A stretch of 64,000 bases of DNA from Eutypella sp. D-1 (Eukaryota > Ascomycota > Sordariomycetes > Xylariales > Diatrypaceae), in NCBI GenBank assembly GCA_023313575.1, contig JAJTTP010000004.1:2790001-2854000 (forward strand), in the 5' to 3' direction. Position 1 is the first letter of the stretch. Every line of letters begins with the position of its first letter. A model generated the notes under the pieces. It was not told where the DNA came from and did no database searches. It saw only the letters and a program-made list of their open reading frames with translations. A program made the position numbers and the translations under genes. Shown piece by piece: positions 30,832 to 40,269 of this stretch.

Positions 30832-33768
30832 CTACATATCAGGAGAAGCTGGCGCCGACCTTCTGGCATCATTCTGCACCAGTTCTGTATCACTAGGCCA
30901 GTCCTCGTCTTCGCCCACAGGATAGTCTTGTTTCGTCTCGGCAAAGCCTTCGATGCCGCGCGTCCTGCCGTGCGTTCGTCTCATAACACCCTGTTCATGT
31001 CTTACGTTCCGGGACGGGTGTGCGTTTTCCAGGAGTACTGGGCGCGTGACGGCGTCGGTGTCCTGTCGCGAAATTGGCAACGGCCATCCATCTACGACAG
31101 ATCCTTCTCGAACCTCTCCATCGGTAGGAACTAGAGCTTCCGGTGCTTCGTTGCCCGGGGAATCGTCCGGGTCCTCTAACAAAGATCTCCGGTGCCGCAT
31201 AGATCGGGGTGCGGGCTCCTGCTCGAGTGTGGCCGCTAGACCGTCGCTACCCCGCGCCGGCTGGCTCTGTGGGCTTGGTGGTGGATGTCTGGACTTTCTC
31301 GTCTTGGCCGGCCTTGAACCTGCTGGAGCTCGTATGGCCGTTACCCAGGCTTTGCCGACCTGAGAAAACGACCTCTTGACTCCCCTAGCCTCTGGCCCCC
31401 GCAGCCTCCGCCGTTTCCCCGGGTGCTGTCCCTGCGCCGGCCGCACGTCCACCCAGGGGTCGCCTTCCTGGGACTCCGCCTGCGTTCTCTTCAGCTTGCG
31501 TACGCGGGGACGGTCATCCTCCAATTGGAAAATCGGCGAATGCTGAGGCGCTTCGACGGACGGGGGCCGGGCCTTTCCCGTGCGCGACCGGAACGTGAAG
31601 CGGGAAAGAGGAAGCTTGCTTTTTCTAGTACGGTCCAGTTGCTTTTCGAGACTTGTTTTCTGGCTCTTCTTGATACCATTGCCAACTCGCCGGCGAGTCT
31701 TCGAAGGATTTTTGCGCTGCCGGTCGACCGGTGTTTGAAACATATCGGTAGCAAGAGGACGTGTAGGCGGAGGAACATCCCGTCTAGGGATCACTGTCTC
31801 TGCACGCTCGGTTGTCTCCGAGGATGTATTCGCAGCTGGGTCTGGTTGTATGGAGGGCAGCGGTGCTTGTAATTTGTCCCCGTGGTCGGGACTGAAAACT
31901 GGGGAACGCTGAGCTAGCCGGTACGACGGCCGAACGTCCAACTCGCGCGCATGGTCGGCCGGGAGAGGAACGTGAGGTTTCCTCCGCCGCCCGGGGGCCT
32001 TCCTACTCTTCTCAACCCGCGAGTGTGTCCCCCGAACTTCTCCTCGTGGACCCGCTAAGCCTTGTGGTTGTAGGTTGTTGCCAGCGCCCTCGTACTGCGA
32101 AGGGTCGAAACCCGGACCCAGCCAAGGGGCCGGAACACCATGGGCTGGCATGCTGGGCTCGCCCGTATCCCGGGGTTCCACGTCCATCATATAAGAGGAG
32201 GCGCCGAAATACGCAAGCATGAAATACTTCAGAATAAATGCCGGTGTGGTCCCAGCCTCGGCATCGGTTGCGTCCAATGTCGGGAGAAACGCAACCGACC
32301 GCAGCTGCCGAAACGTGCGGATGGAAGGCTTGCCGCATTTCCAGGCAGTAGCTCCGGATATCGATTTGACGTGGTCTGTCATGAGTGGGGCTATGCGAGG
32401 CGAGAGACGCAGGGCGTGGTTGATCTTCGCGGACCGGAAGCCGAGCTCCTTCGCTCGAGAACACAGGTGCAGGACATACGTCTCGCTCGGGCCAGCAGCC
32501 ATTCCCTCGCCCTTGACGTCTTGGAGTGGCGGAACGTTGTCCAGAAACGGGAAATGCCGCAGTGCGAATAGAAACAAGGCACTGAACGCCGTTTTTCTCT
32601 CGTTCTCTACCAGCGGTTGGAAGACACCCTCGCCCGTCTCGATGACGGGCACGGTCGGACTGTCCCATGCAAGCGTTGTGAGAGATGTCGTCTCGCACTG
32701 CGCGTCTTCCTGGTCCCCTACCAGGTACCGCCGCAGGATCCTGGCCCCGATGGTGAAGTACTTCATGCTGTCGTGGAAGGTCTCGATACTGGGTATGACC
32801 GTATCCAGGGCCAGGACCTGGGTTAGGAGCCGCGCTCGAGCCGTCGGGTCTGTGACGCGTTTGAAGATCCTATTCCGCTGGAACAAATGCTGGATGTACT
32901 TCCTGTCTGCCGCTACAGAAGGTGCGCGGAGCTGCAGACAGCGCACGGTCTCCGTGTCGAGAGCTTCGGGTGTGGCTCCTGCCATAACCTTTGACCAGAT
33001 ATCACGTATATGTTCTAGATAGTGCACGATCTGCTCGTCGCAATGGAGAGCCAGGTGTTTATGTATGTTACCGATCTTCAGCCCGAGCCAGAGGCCCGGG
33101 AAGGCTAGAAGTTCGTCGAGCGCCTTGACAATTGCCGAACGCTTTTGAAGCAGTTTCACGATTTTCTGCTTACACGGCGAGAGCTGGCACAACCATTCTC
33201 GCGCCCGTAGCTCCGAACCTGGCCGATGCCCCAGCTCGTGGAGTCTCATGCTGCGGTACACGTCACCGTCTGAATACTTGGTCTGGTGAGCAAAGTTCTG
33301 GGTTTTGTCGTCTATCAGAGCACGACGCTGCCCTGCGATCATCGTTAGGCCCCTATATTGGGGTGGGGGGGGTGTCAGGGGATGGAACATACCTGGCGGG
33401 GCGTGATACAGCTTCACCGGCCACCAGACCCCTTTGCCAAAAGCCCTCTTCGCGGCGGCAAGCCTGTGCCTCCCGTCGAGACAGAGAATCTGCCCATCCA
33501 GGCGCACACGCGGGAACTCGCGTCGGTGTATTGTGGACCGAAATTGGTCCTCAGTGCAGTTGAGCCTCGCCAGGACGGCTGCGAATGTATCCCTATCAAT
33601 GAGGCCTTTCACGTGGTTCTCCCATTGCTGGGACCGGCAGCGGGTCCTGCGGAACACATTAGACAGCCGCTTAACGATTGTGCGGGATTCCTCCCTCCCG
33701 ACGCCGGGCTGGAAGGTAAAGGCCGACAAGGGGACCTTGATAATCCCAACCAGGTATTTTTCCGCCAT
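30832..33768 (-). CDS. DUF3723 protein (ParB-like N-terminal motif, Starship accessory family)
   Basis: A single-exon frame of 978 aa from ATG 33768. The N-terminal third carries the family pattern: a KYLVGIIKVPLSAF start, a C-R-S-Q-Q-W-E-N-H-V segment, then ILCLDGRHRLAAAKRAF followed by GVWWPVKLYHA. The GRHR-AA motif resembles the ParB/sulfiredoxin nucleotide-binding signature. The next 350 residues are helical. The C-terminal 400 are basic and Pro-rich with several nuclear-type patches (KRRRLRG; ARGVKRSFSQ). DUF3723 genes have no proven function but recur among Starship accessory genes. It is intact, with no stop or frameshift, and is divergent from the gene at 34147, sharing a 378-bp promoter region. 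Confidence 0.8.
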   Translation of the reverse strand: MAEKYLVGIIKVPLSAFTFQPGVGREESRTIVKRLSNVFRRTRCRSQQWENHVKGLIDRDTFAAVLARLNCTEDQFRSTIHRREFPRVRLDGQILCLDGRHRLAAAKRAFGKGVWWPVKLYHAPPGMFHPLTPPPPQYRGLTMIAGQRRALIDDKTQNFAHQTKYSDGDVYRSMRLHELGHRPGSELRAREWLCQLSPCKQKIVKLLQKRSAIVKALDELLAFPGLWLGLKIGNIHKHLALHCDEQIVHYLEHIRDIWSKVMAGATPEALDTETVRCLQLRAPSVAADRKYIQHLFQRNRIFKRVTDPTARARLLTQVLALDTVIPSIETFHDSMKYFTIGARILRRYLVGDQEDAQCETTSLTTLAWDSPTVPVIETGEGVFQPLVENERKTAFSALFLFALRHFPFLDNVPPLQDVKGEGMAAGPSETYVLHLCSRAKELGFRSAKINHALRLSPRIAPLMTDHVKSISGATAWKCGKPSIRTFRQLRSVAFLPTLDATDAEAGTTPAFILKYFMLAYFGASSYMMDVEPRDTGEPSMPAHGVPAPWLGPGFDPSQYEGAGNNLQPQGLAGPRGEVRGTHSRVEKSRKAPGRRRKPHVPLPADHARELDVRPSYRLAQRSPVFSPDHGDKLQAPLPSIQPDPAANTSSETTERAETVIPRRDVPPPTRPLATDMFQTPVDRQRKNPSKTRRRVGNGIKKSQKTSLEKQLDRTRKSKLPLSRFTFRSRTGKARPPSVEAPQHSPIFQLEDDRPRVRKLKRTQAESQEGDPWVDVRPAQGQHPGKRRRLRGPEARGVKRSFSQVGKAWVTAIRAPAGSRPAKTRKSRHPPPSPQSQPARGSDGLAATLEQEPAPRSMRHRRSLLEDPDDSPGNEAPEALVPTDGEVREGSVVDGWPLPISRQDTDAVTRPVLLENAHPSRNVRHEQGVMRRTHGRTRGIEGFAETKQDYPVGEDEDWPSDTELVQNDARRSAPASPDM

Positions 33769-34146
33769 GGAAAGCTAGCGTGATCCGGCGAAGGCACATG
33801 GAAAATATCCGCATCACCATTGCGAGTTCAGCGGCGCTCTTCTTAGCGGAGTGGTACCAGCCAGCTTTTGTTTCGATCTCGACACGTAACAAATCGATCC
33901 ATCAAATCGGCACATTCGGTCCTAATCCGGGTTCCTGGGCCGTCGCCACCGCCGCCACCGCCGCCAACGCCCGGGTCCCGGATCTCAAGCCATCCTTATT
34001 CCAGGATAATCGTTCCATGGAGCGAGATGGGATATTTAAACCGCAGCGAGACTTACGACTCCCTGGAGTTTGCAGCTTAGCTAACTTGTGGCGCGACATT
34101 GTCTGTTCTTACCAGATTATTCCAAACCGCCCAGAACGTAGGAAAA

Positions 34147-35811
34147 ATGCCGAAGAACAAATCTAAACATGGCAAGGTCGATGAGAAGGCAGAACATCGG
34201 AGGGCACGAGCATTGAAACGATTTAAGGATCAGAACCCCGACCACGCTTTCGCAAAGTCAATCCTACCAGAACAGGAGGCGGAATTGGCCAGGATTGCCG
34301 GCGACGAAGCTTGGCCTCCGACACCTTCGGAAAAAGATACCTACCCAATCGAATGGGCTGAAAATAAGAGAAGCTTTAACAAAGCGCTGGAAAGATTTCA
34401 GGAATATATAATTTCGAAAAACAGTGACATGCAAGCTACCTTGCCGGAGGCAATGGAAACATCCAGCCCACCCAGTCCTCAGGACGACGACGCGCCGGCC
34501 AATCCGGATGACCCGACGGACCGCACAGATCATGCCCGGCTTGGCCCGGAGAATGTCGCTCCCTCTGGTTCAGCAAACCCCGCGCAGAAAGCGGATCACG
34601 TAGCGTCCCCGGAACGGCTGCCACCAACGACCAGTAGTACGACAGAGACATCTGCCGGAACGAGCAAGGAAGCATCTTCGCAGCTGCCACATCCCGCTGG
34701 AGACGAAGCGCCTCCACCATCATCGACAACGGATACTACGACCGCGTCTTCAACCACAGGAAAGGAGCTGCCGCTACCGCCAAAAGTCAAGGCAGAACCT
34801 ACAGAGCACGCTTCGACAACGGAATCGACTGCGACAATGGAACCAACCTCGACCACCGAGACTACCCCGTTGCCCACAGGCCCCTCCAGTCATCACAGCC
34901 CTCAGCACAAGCTTTGGCCGCCCGGGTTCGAGATGGATGGGCCCGCCTGGCAGGCTTTGGTAAGCGAGTGTGAAGCCTACGGGTGCGAGGCTACCGAACT
35001 GGAATTTCGCTTGCTATTCCACCATAAGCACGAGGTTCCCAATGCAACCACACAGGAACGGCTACAATTCGCAAGAAAATGGCTGGAACTATGTCCAGCC
35101 GCAGCCATCAAACTCGAGACGACCCTCGCCGGTGACCCCTCTCTGCAGGCTGGCTTCACGGCGTACCGCGCGTCGAATCCGCGAAAACTGACGCGCGATG
35201 AATCCCCGTATATTAAGAGTTACCGGAGCACCCCGTTACGCGATTCGAGCGTTTTCAGCGAAAATCCTGCACAGAGGAGGGACGAGATCGGATTTTCTAG
35301 TGGGCTGGTCGAAGCCACTCCTGGCTGGGACGACATCACTCTCGAGCACGACCCCGACGACGAAAACGAGGACCCCGATCACAGGAATCCAGTGCAAGGC
35401 AAGATCATCATGTCTATTTGGCACTACCTGGACGTGGTCTTGCCGAGCCTTAATGAGCCATCTAAGGAGCGGCATGTACTGGTTAGACGTTCAGACTACC
35501 CGACAGAGACGAAACGGTTCGAAGGTACGACGGAGGGCCAAAAACGCCGGATCCGCAGCTCCGATAAGAGAAGCCTCGCTGGCTGCCGGAAGGAAGACAT
35601 AGAACTGCTGAATTACTCGAGCGATGTCCAGGATGGCACCAAGTTCCCGGTTACATACGCAGTAGGCTTTAAGAAGTTCGACAAGAACAAACGGATTATG
35701 GCCTGGTCGAGGTCGGTATTCGTCAGTAAGTTTGGGCAAAGAACGATTGATAACGACATCAATGACGAACGAAAGAGGTGTGGACAGAGCCTGATTAACC
35801 CGACACGTTAG
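34147..35811 (+). CDS. Hypothetical protein with low-complexity middle, DUF3723 neighbour
   Basis: A single-exon frame of 554 aa. ATG 34147 (MPKNKSKHGKVDEKAEHRRA) was chosen because there is no upstream ATG in frame. The N-terminal 100 residues are basic and helical (ALKRFKDQNPDHAFAKSILP; FNKALERFQEYI). Residues about 110-270 are Ser/Thr/Pro/Glu-rich. The C-terminal half looks folded (LWPPGFEMDGPAWQALVSEC; HYLDVVLPSLNEPSKERHVL; KFPVTYAVGFKKFDKNKRIM). No domain recognised. Shared promoter and base composition with the DUF3723 gene suggest joint control or joint transfer (inference). Confidence 0.6.
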   Translation: MPKNKSKHGKVDEKAEHRRARALKRFKDQNPDHAFAKSILPEQEAELARIAGDEAWPPTPSEKDTYPIEWAENKRSFNKALERFQEYIISKNSDMQATLPEAMETSSPPSPQDDDAPANPDDPTDRTDHARLGPENVAPSGSANPAQKADHVASPERLPPTTSSTTETSAGTSKEASSQLPHPAGDEAPPPSSTTDTTTASSTTGKELPLPPKVKAEPTEHASTTESTATMEPTSTTETTPLPTGPSSHHSPQHKLWPPGFEMDGPAWQALVSECEAYGCEATELEFRLLFHHKHEVPNATTQERLQFARKWLELCPAAAIKLETTLAGDPSLQAGFTAYRASNPRKLTRDESPYIKSYRSTPLRDSSVFSENPAQRRDEIGFSSGLVEATPGWDDITLEHDPDDENEDPDHRNPVQGKIIMSIWHYLDVVLPSLNEPSKERHVLVRRSDYPTETKRFEGTTEGQKRRIRSSDKRSLAGCRKEDIELLNYSSDVQDGTKFPVTYAVGFKKFDKNKRIMAWSRSVFVSKFGQRTIDNDINDERKRCGQSLINPTR

Positions 35812-36633
35812 CTTTAAGCTATAGGCGGGGCTTTTCTATTATGTATCCCTTTTTTTTCCCATTCGTGTATTCCCAGACAGTCGGCACAAATCCGCTTTTA
35901 GATAGAAGGTTGGGTAGATATGTTTCGACGTTTCTTTACTATAGCCGCTCGTTATAAATACATGGTATCTCTTCTGTTGGACCACCGTTTATGAACGTAT
36001 ACGCCTTGAGAGTTATTGTTGTGCTAAATGTCGTAATAAACCAGCAAGATTATTTGCTATGTAGCTGGTTCTAAATACTAGGACCGCATACGTAACGTCG
36101 AAACTTTGTATTTTACTTTGATTCTGCCGAGGTAGTAAGAAGTACTTGAAAAAAAGGAACGCACCTTACCAAACTCTATGCTATTACTAAGACGAAATAT
36201 ACCCAACAGTGTAAAACATGGCGTCCAACTGGCCAGGCCTGACCAGAAATCAGGTATAACCTATCGTAGCAGGGCCTAAGGGAAAAAAGTGCCCACCCTT
36301 CGGGACAGGTCCGCAACGGTGCTCGTATCATATTGATTTAAACGATTCCTACGTCTGGATAGGTCGGGATAAAATCCTAGGTTTAATGGCATACTATCAA
36401 CATAGAGTCTATATAAAGCTGAAGACGGAAATAAAAAAGTACTGTGCAGGCAGGAATAATATCATCCTCATAATTGCGATGCTGCATTAGGTTGCGACAG
36501 TTGCTTACGACACCCATCGTACCACGGACGGAACGGCCCCCCACCGCCTAGGTATGCCAGATTCCAGCCCCTTCCTAACGCCAACCGCATAATAAGTAAT
36601 TGAGAGACCACTGAGCCGCTATGTCCTAACTTC
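35812..36633. other. AT-rich intergenic stretch
   Basis: No open frame of note. It separates the 3' ends of the gene at 34147 and the ferric reductase. Confidence 0.6.
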
Positions 36634-38374
36634 TCACAACTCCGCCATGGGCTCGGTAGAGCTGGCCGGCGCTTGGCACGGCCGATACTCTAGCTCCACG
36701 AAGTCTACTGGACGGCCTGCACTGGTCTGCCCCAAGGCAGTATCACGCACGTTCTCGGTGAAATCCGGATCGCCACAAGCTATAGCATCACGGTTAGCAC
36801 GGGCGGGATCCTGAATGCGGGCGAAGACTTGCCCACAACGATGCTGCGCCCGGGCGACCGGGTATCCTGGGCGATGAGCGATCTCAGGTAGAGCGCCTCT
36901 TTAGCCTGCCCATCTTTCGGGTAAAAGCATTTCCAGAAGTTGGACGTCCTAAACGGCGGTTCTGCGTTCGACGTGGCCGGATAGATGCACCAGACCAAAA
37001 GGAACTCCTGAGCCGGTTAATACGGGCTGCCAGCACGAGACATAAAGACTACCTACATTGGCAGTGTCAAGCTCCTGCAAGCTTCTCAGCTCCGATGCCA
37101 CCCACTCCTCCTGCGACTTGTGCTCGAGACTCCAGAAGATGTCGACTTTTCGTGTCGTATCCCGAAACAAATACGGTTTGGACGTCTTCGATGCCTGCCT
37201 CTTCATGGCCGCATCGTGTTTCTGGCGCTCGAGCAGATGCAGGGCGGACCCGAGCACGCCGACGATCCCGATACCCTTAGCCGCCAGGATCACGGTCTCA
37301 TAGTGCTGCAGGCCGAGGTCGCGTCCGTACGGACCGTCGAGGAACAACTTGTGGTCTTTCTCCGGATGGAACGAGCGCGAACGCCGGTCTTGGTGGGAGA
37401 CCAGAAAGGTCAGGTCACCGGGTTCGGTAAACATCTGCCCGGGGTCGCGCCATACCACCATAAGCGGGCGGCTGTGAAGTACGCTGCCGCTGAAGAGACC
37501 CCCTTGGAGGCTGACGTAAAAGTAGCTTCCGGGCGAGATGTTCAGTGCGCGCGCACAGCTTACTCGAACCCGGGTCGCTCCCTGACATGCCCGGGCGTCT
37601 CGTACCACGGCTCCGGACACGTAACAGAAGGCCCTCAGTAGTCGGTATAATGTCGTCATCCCCCACAGAGCGCTCGAGATCAACGCGCAGATCTTAGGAG
37701 AGTTGTTTGGCTGGGACAGCACATGCCATAAAAGGCCTGCCAGCGAGGCGAGAGCAAGGGCTCCGTGCAGGATGCCAAATCGGGCTCGGAGACGCCGACG
37801 GACAAACCAAGGAGAGGTGCAAAGAAGTACCAGGAGCCCGCAGGCCGTCTACCGTCAGTTAACACCACGCCGACCCCCTAAAACAGGACGGCGAACTTAC
37901 CACGTAACCCGAAACCGTGACGTGATCGTTTCGGGATCGCGTCAACATATAGATTGCGTGGACCAGGCTTTCTACGACAGCGACGCGACCGATCCAGTGA
38001 TGACATAGATAGTAGGTCGGGAGCGGGACGCCCAAGAGGTCTGCGAACGGGTTCGTTCTGCCCCCGAGGAAAAGCGGCGTCAAATTTATGACGGCAATGA
38101 CGGCTGCTCTTCGTTGGAAGTCCTCCACACTGCGTAGCGACAAACATAGTGGTACGGCGTTGGATACGAGATAGCATATAAACATGATCAGCTCCAGCCG
38201 AGTGACGCTCATCCAGCCTCTCCGCTTCAGCACGATTGGATACCGCACATGGCGTACGAAGCCGACGGCGAGGCGTGGTAGGACCAGCTGTACAAAGAGC
38301 CGAGCCGTCCTGAGCAGGGGATACAACAGGATCAGCCCGCCAAACACGATGGAGTATAGCTGAATCACGTTCAT
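36634..38374 (-). CDS. FRE-type ferric reductase
   Basis: Four exons: 38374-37901, 37848-37057, 37007-36833 and 36779-36634, about 528 aa. Phases agree throughout; intron 3 uses a GC donor (GCAAGT). The first part is a ferric-reductase-like transmembrane domain with four candidate haem His in two helix pairs: CHHWIGR/LVHAIYML, and LHGALALASLAGLLWHVL across intron 1. A flavin-domain segment follows (ISPGSYFYVSL; SRPLMVVWRD, where the usual HPF flavin motif is weak), then the NADPH-binding AAKGIGIVGVLGSALHLLER and the terminal CGDPDFTENVRDTA. It would move electrons from NADPH through FAD and haem to ferric iron at the plasma membrane, for iron uptake. It is only about 300 aa shorter than large FREs, with no break. 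FRE genes are classic Starship cargo. Confidence 0.8.
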
Positions 38375-38604
38375 TCTTCCCCTGACAGGCTGGAGAATCT
38401 CGTTGGCGATTTATCACCGTTCGTGCGTATCCAGCGGTAAATCTGCTGGGGAAGGGTGATATAAATCCCCGCCATCTTTTTGGAGTAAAGTTCAGACGAT
38501 CCTGGTTCCGGGATCGTCCTAATAATTTGATGACATTACGAGACGCGTACCTACTTTCTGGCCCGAGATGCTAGTATGGACCTTATCCTACGATCGCTAT
38601 AGTT

Positions 38605-39037
38605 ACTGGTCTCCATTGGTATCTGCGGTTTTCTTATGTTATTATCAGTATCCGCGTATCTGTTCCGTTCCGTGACCAGTATGTACGTGGCTGGTGGGGT
38701 CTCTTACTAGTAACCAGGCTTCGGGCATTTTGTAGTACCAGTATCCCGTTAACTCGGGACATGGTGTGACTGGTAAAGGCCTACCCTAGCAGAAATAGCA
38801 TCTTGGTACTGGTCAGCCCCGGTGTTATGTGACTGGTAAGTAGGTGTGGTTTATACGGCAGCATTTTGATACTGGTCAGAGCGGAGACCTGTATACCCGT
38901 TACCAGTCACCCAAAATAACACCTTTATAAGGATAGCTCCCGTATTATAATTCGACTGTATTCGGTACCAGTCAAAAAGGCTTTCACCTTGAGCAGGGCA
39001 AATAGTTACTAGTATGGCATTTGTGCTTAGAACCAGT
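38605..39037. repeat. Array of ten ACTGGT/ACCAGT motifs, part in 63-bp tandem units
   Basis: ACTGGT occurs at 38605, 38769, 38808, 38832 and 38871; ACCAGT occurs at 38675, 38737, 38902, 38967 and 39032. Extended forms are TACTGGTCAG, GTGACTGGTAA and their complements. Pairs at 38769/38832 and 38808/38871 are each exactly 63 bp apart, showing a tandem duplication. The array fills the space between the divergent ferric reductase (ATG 38374) and the MADS-like gene (ATG 39490). It is either a dense regulatory site cluster or a repeat that happens to lie there. Confidence 0.85.
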
Positions 39038-39489
39038 TCTTCAGGTGGCGCAGCACGTATGCTATTTTTATGGAAGTATAGCCGCGTTCCGTCCCAATGC
39101 GCACGTTGGACAGCGCCACGATTTGGATATTCTTTATTTATGGTGGGGAAAAGCTTTAGCATCAGCTTAGTCCCCCTTATCTGGGATGTCTTCGCATCCG
39201 CGAAGCTGAGCAATTAGCAATGAGATCCAAGATTCAGGACGTCGTCAGGAACGTCGCGTTGAATGCCGGAATAACAACCTAAAATTAAATCGGTCCAAAA
39301 ATATGGCTGCCTTTCCTATCAGCGGCCATCGTGCGACAGCTTGTAATAGTACGGCTGATGAGCTAGCGATTCCCTGTGCTACTTAAACCAGCGAGGCTAG
39401 CCTACGGTGTTCATTCCACGTAACGGATTGCCAAAATTTCGGCCTGAAATCGACGAACGTAACAGAGGAAGCCTCTCGCGTTTTCTACC

Positions 39490-39969
39490 ATGGCTCGAAC
39501 GAAGACCCAAAGAAGCAAACGGCAATTCGAAACACGGCGGGAAGGGTTGATGCGAAAAATCAACCAGATGAACTGTCTTACAACGGCTCGGGTGGCGCTC
39601 GTTGGCATATACAAGGGGAGAACGTTTTCGTATGAACCGGAAGAGGGCTTGCTACAGCGATTCGGACTAGCCGCCAATATTACTGAGTGCTTTGGACCGG
39701 ACGATATCGTCAGAAGTGAAAGAATGACGAGAACCACGTCTCCGAAAGAGTCGATCTCGAGCGACTACACCTCCACTGACCCCTCGTGCGAGTCGAGCCT
39801 GGAATCACCGGTGGGCCCCTTATTTAGGGGAAAGCCCGCAGCCGCACCACAGAACATGAGTCTGCGGGCGAAGAAAATTATTTGTGGGACTGACAGGAAA
39901 CGGGAACTATGCCGGCGTTGGCGCAGGGCGAACATCGACCAGCTAAATGTCGATTTTTTTCAAGGATAA
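39490..39969 (+). CDS. MADS-box-like transcription factor
   Basis: A single-exon frame of 159 aa. The first 50 residues form a recognisable MADS box: MARTKTQRSKRQFETRREGL, MRKINQMNCLTTARVALVGI, then YKGRTFSYEPEEG. This keeps the basic helix, the RR-x-GL-x-RK motif and the two beta strands of the dimer core. The rest is Ser/Thr-rich with a basic tail (RKRELCRRWRRANIDQL) and has no MEF2 or SAM-like extension. It would bind DNA as a dimer. It sits divergent from the ferric reductase across the ACTGGT array and so is a candidate local regulator (inference). Confidence 0.7.
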   Translation: MARTKTQRSKRQFETRREGLMRKINQMNCLTTARVALVGIYKGRTFSYEPEEGLLQRFGLAANITECFGPDDIVRSERMTRTTSPKESISSDYTSTDPSCESSLESPVGPLFRGKPAAAPQNMSLRAKKIICGTDRKRELCRRWRRANIDQLNVDFFQG

Positions 39970-40269
39970 AACGTCTACTTCATGCAATTTGGGTTATATG
40001 TATATACTTTTGGCGTCCGTTGCCATGTAAATCGTTCATGGATCAATTTGGAGTTTAGAGACCTGACCTAAGATGCTAGCGAGCTTCATTCTTACAAGAT
40101 GTGTATGCACAATATGTTGCAACATGGACTTTCACGATATGCCGCTATGGTACCCTTATCCTGGATTGAGGATAACGCCCGCCGCTTGTCTTCCCGGGTC
40201 CGCACTATATATAAGGGGCGCCCTCTGCGATACAGAAGGTATGCTGCTACCGGACTGTGGTTGCCCAAA

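Noticed and set aside
32219..33022. Long rightward open frame of 267 codons
   Set aside because: Antisense shadow of the intact DUF3723 gene; GC-rich third positions on the other strand keep it open, and it has no motif.
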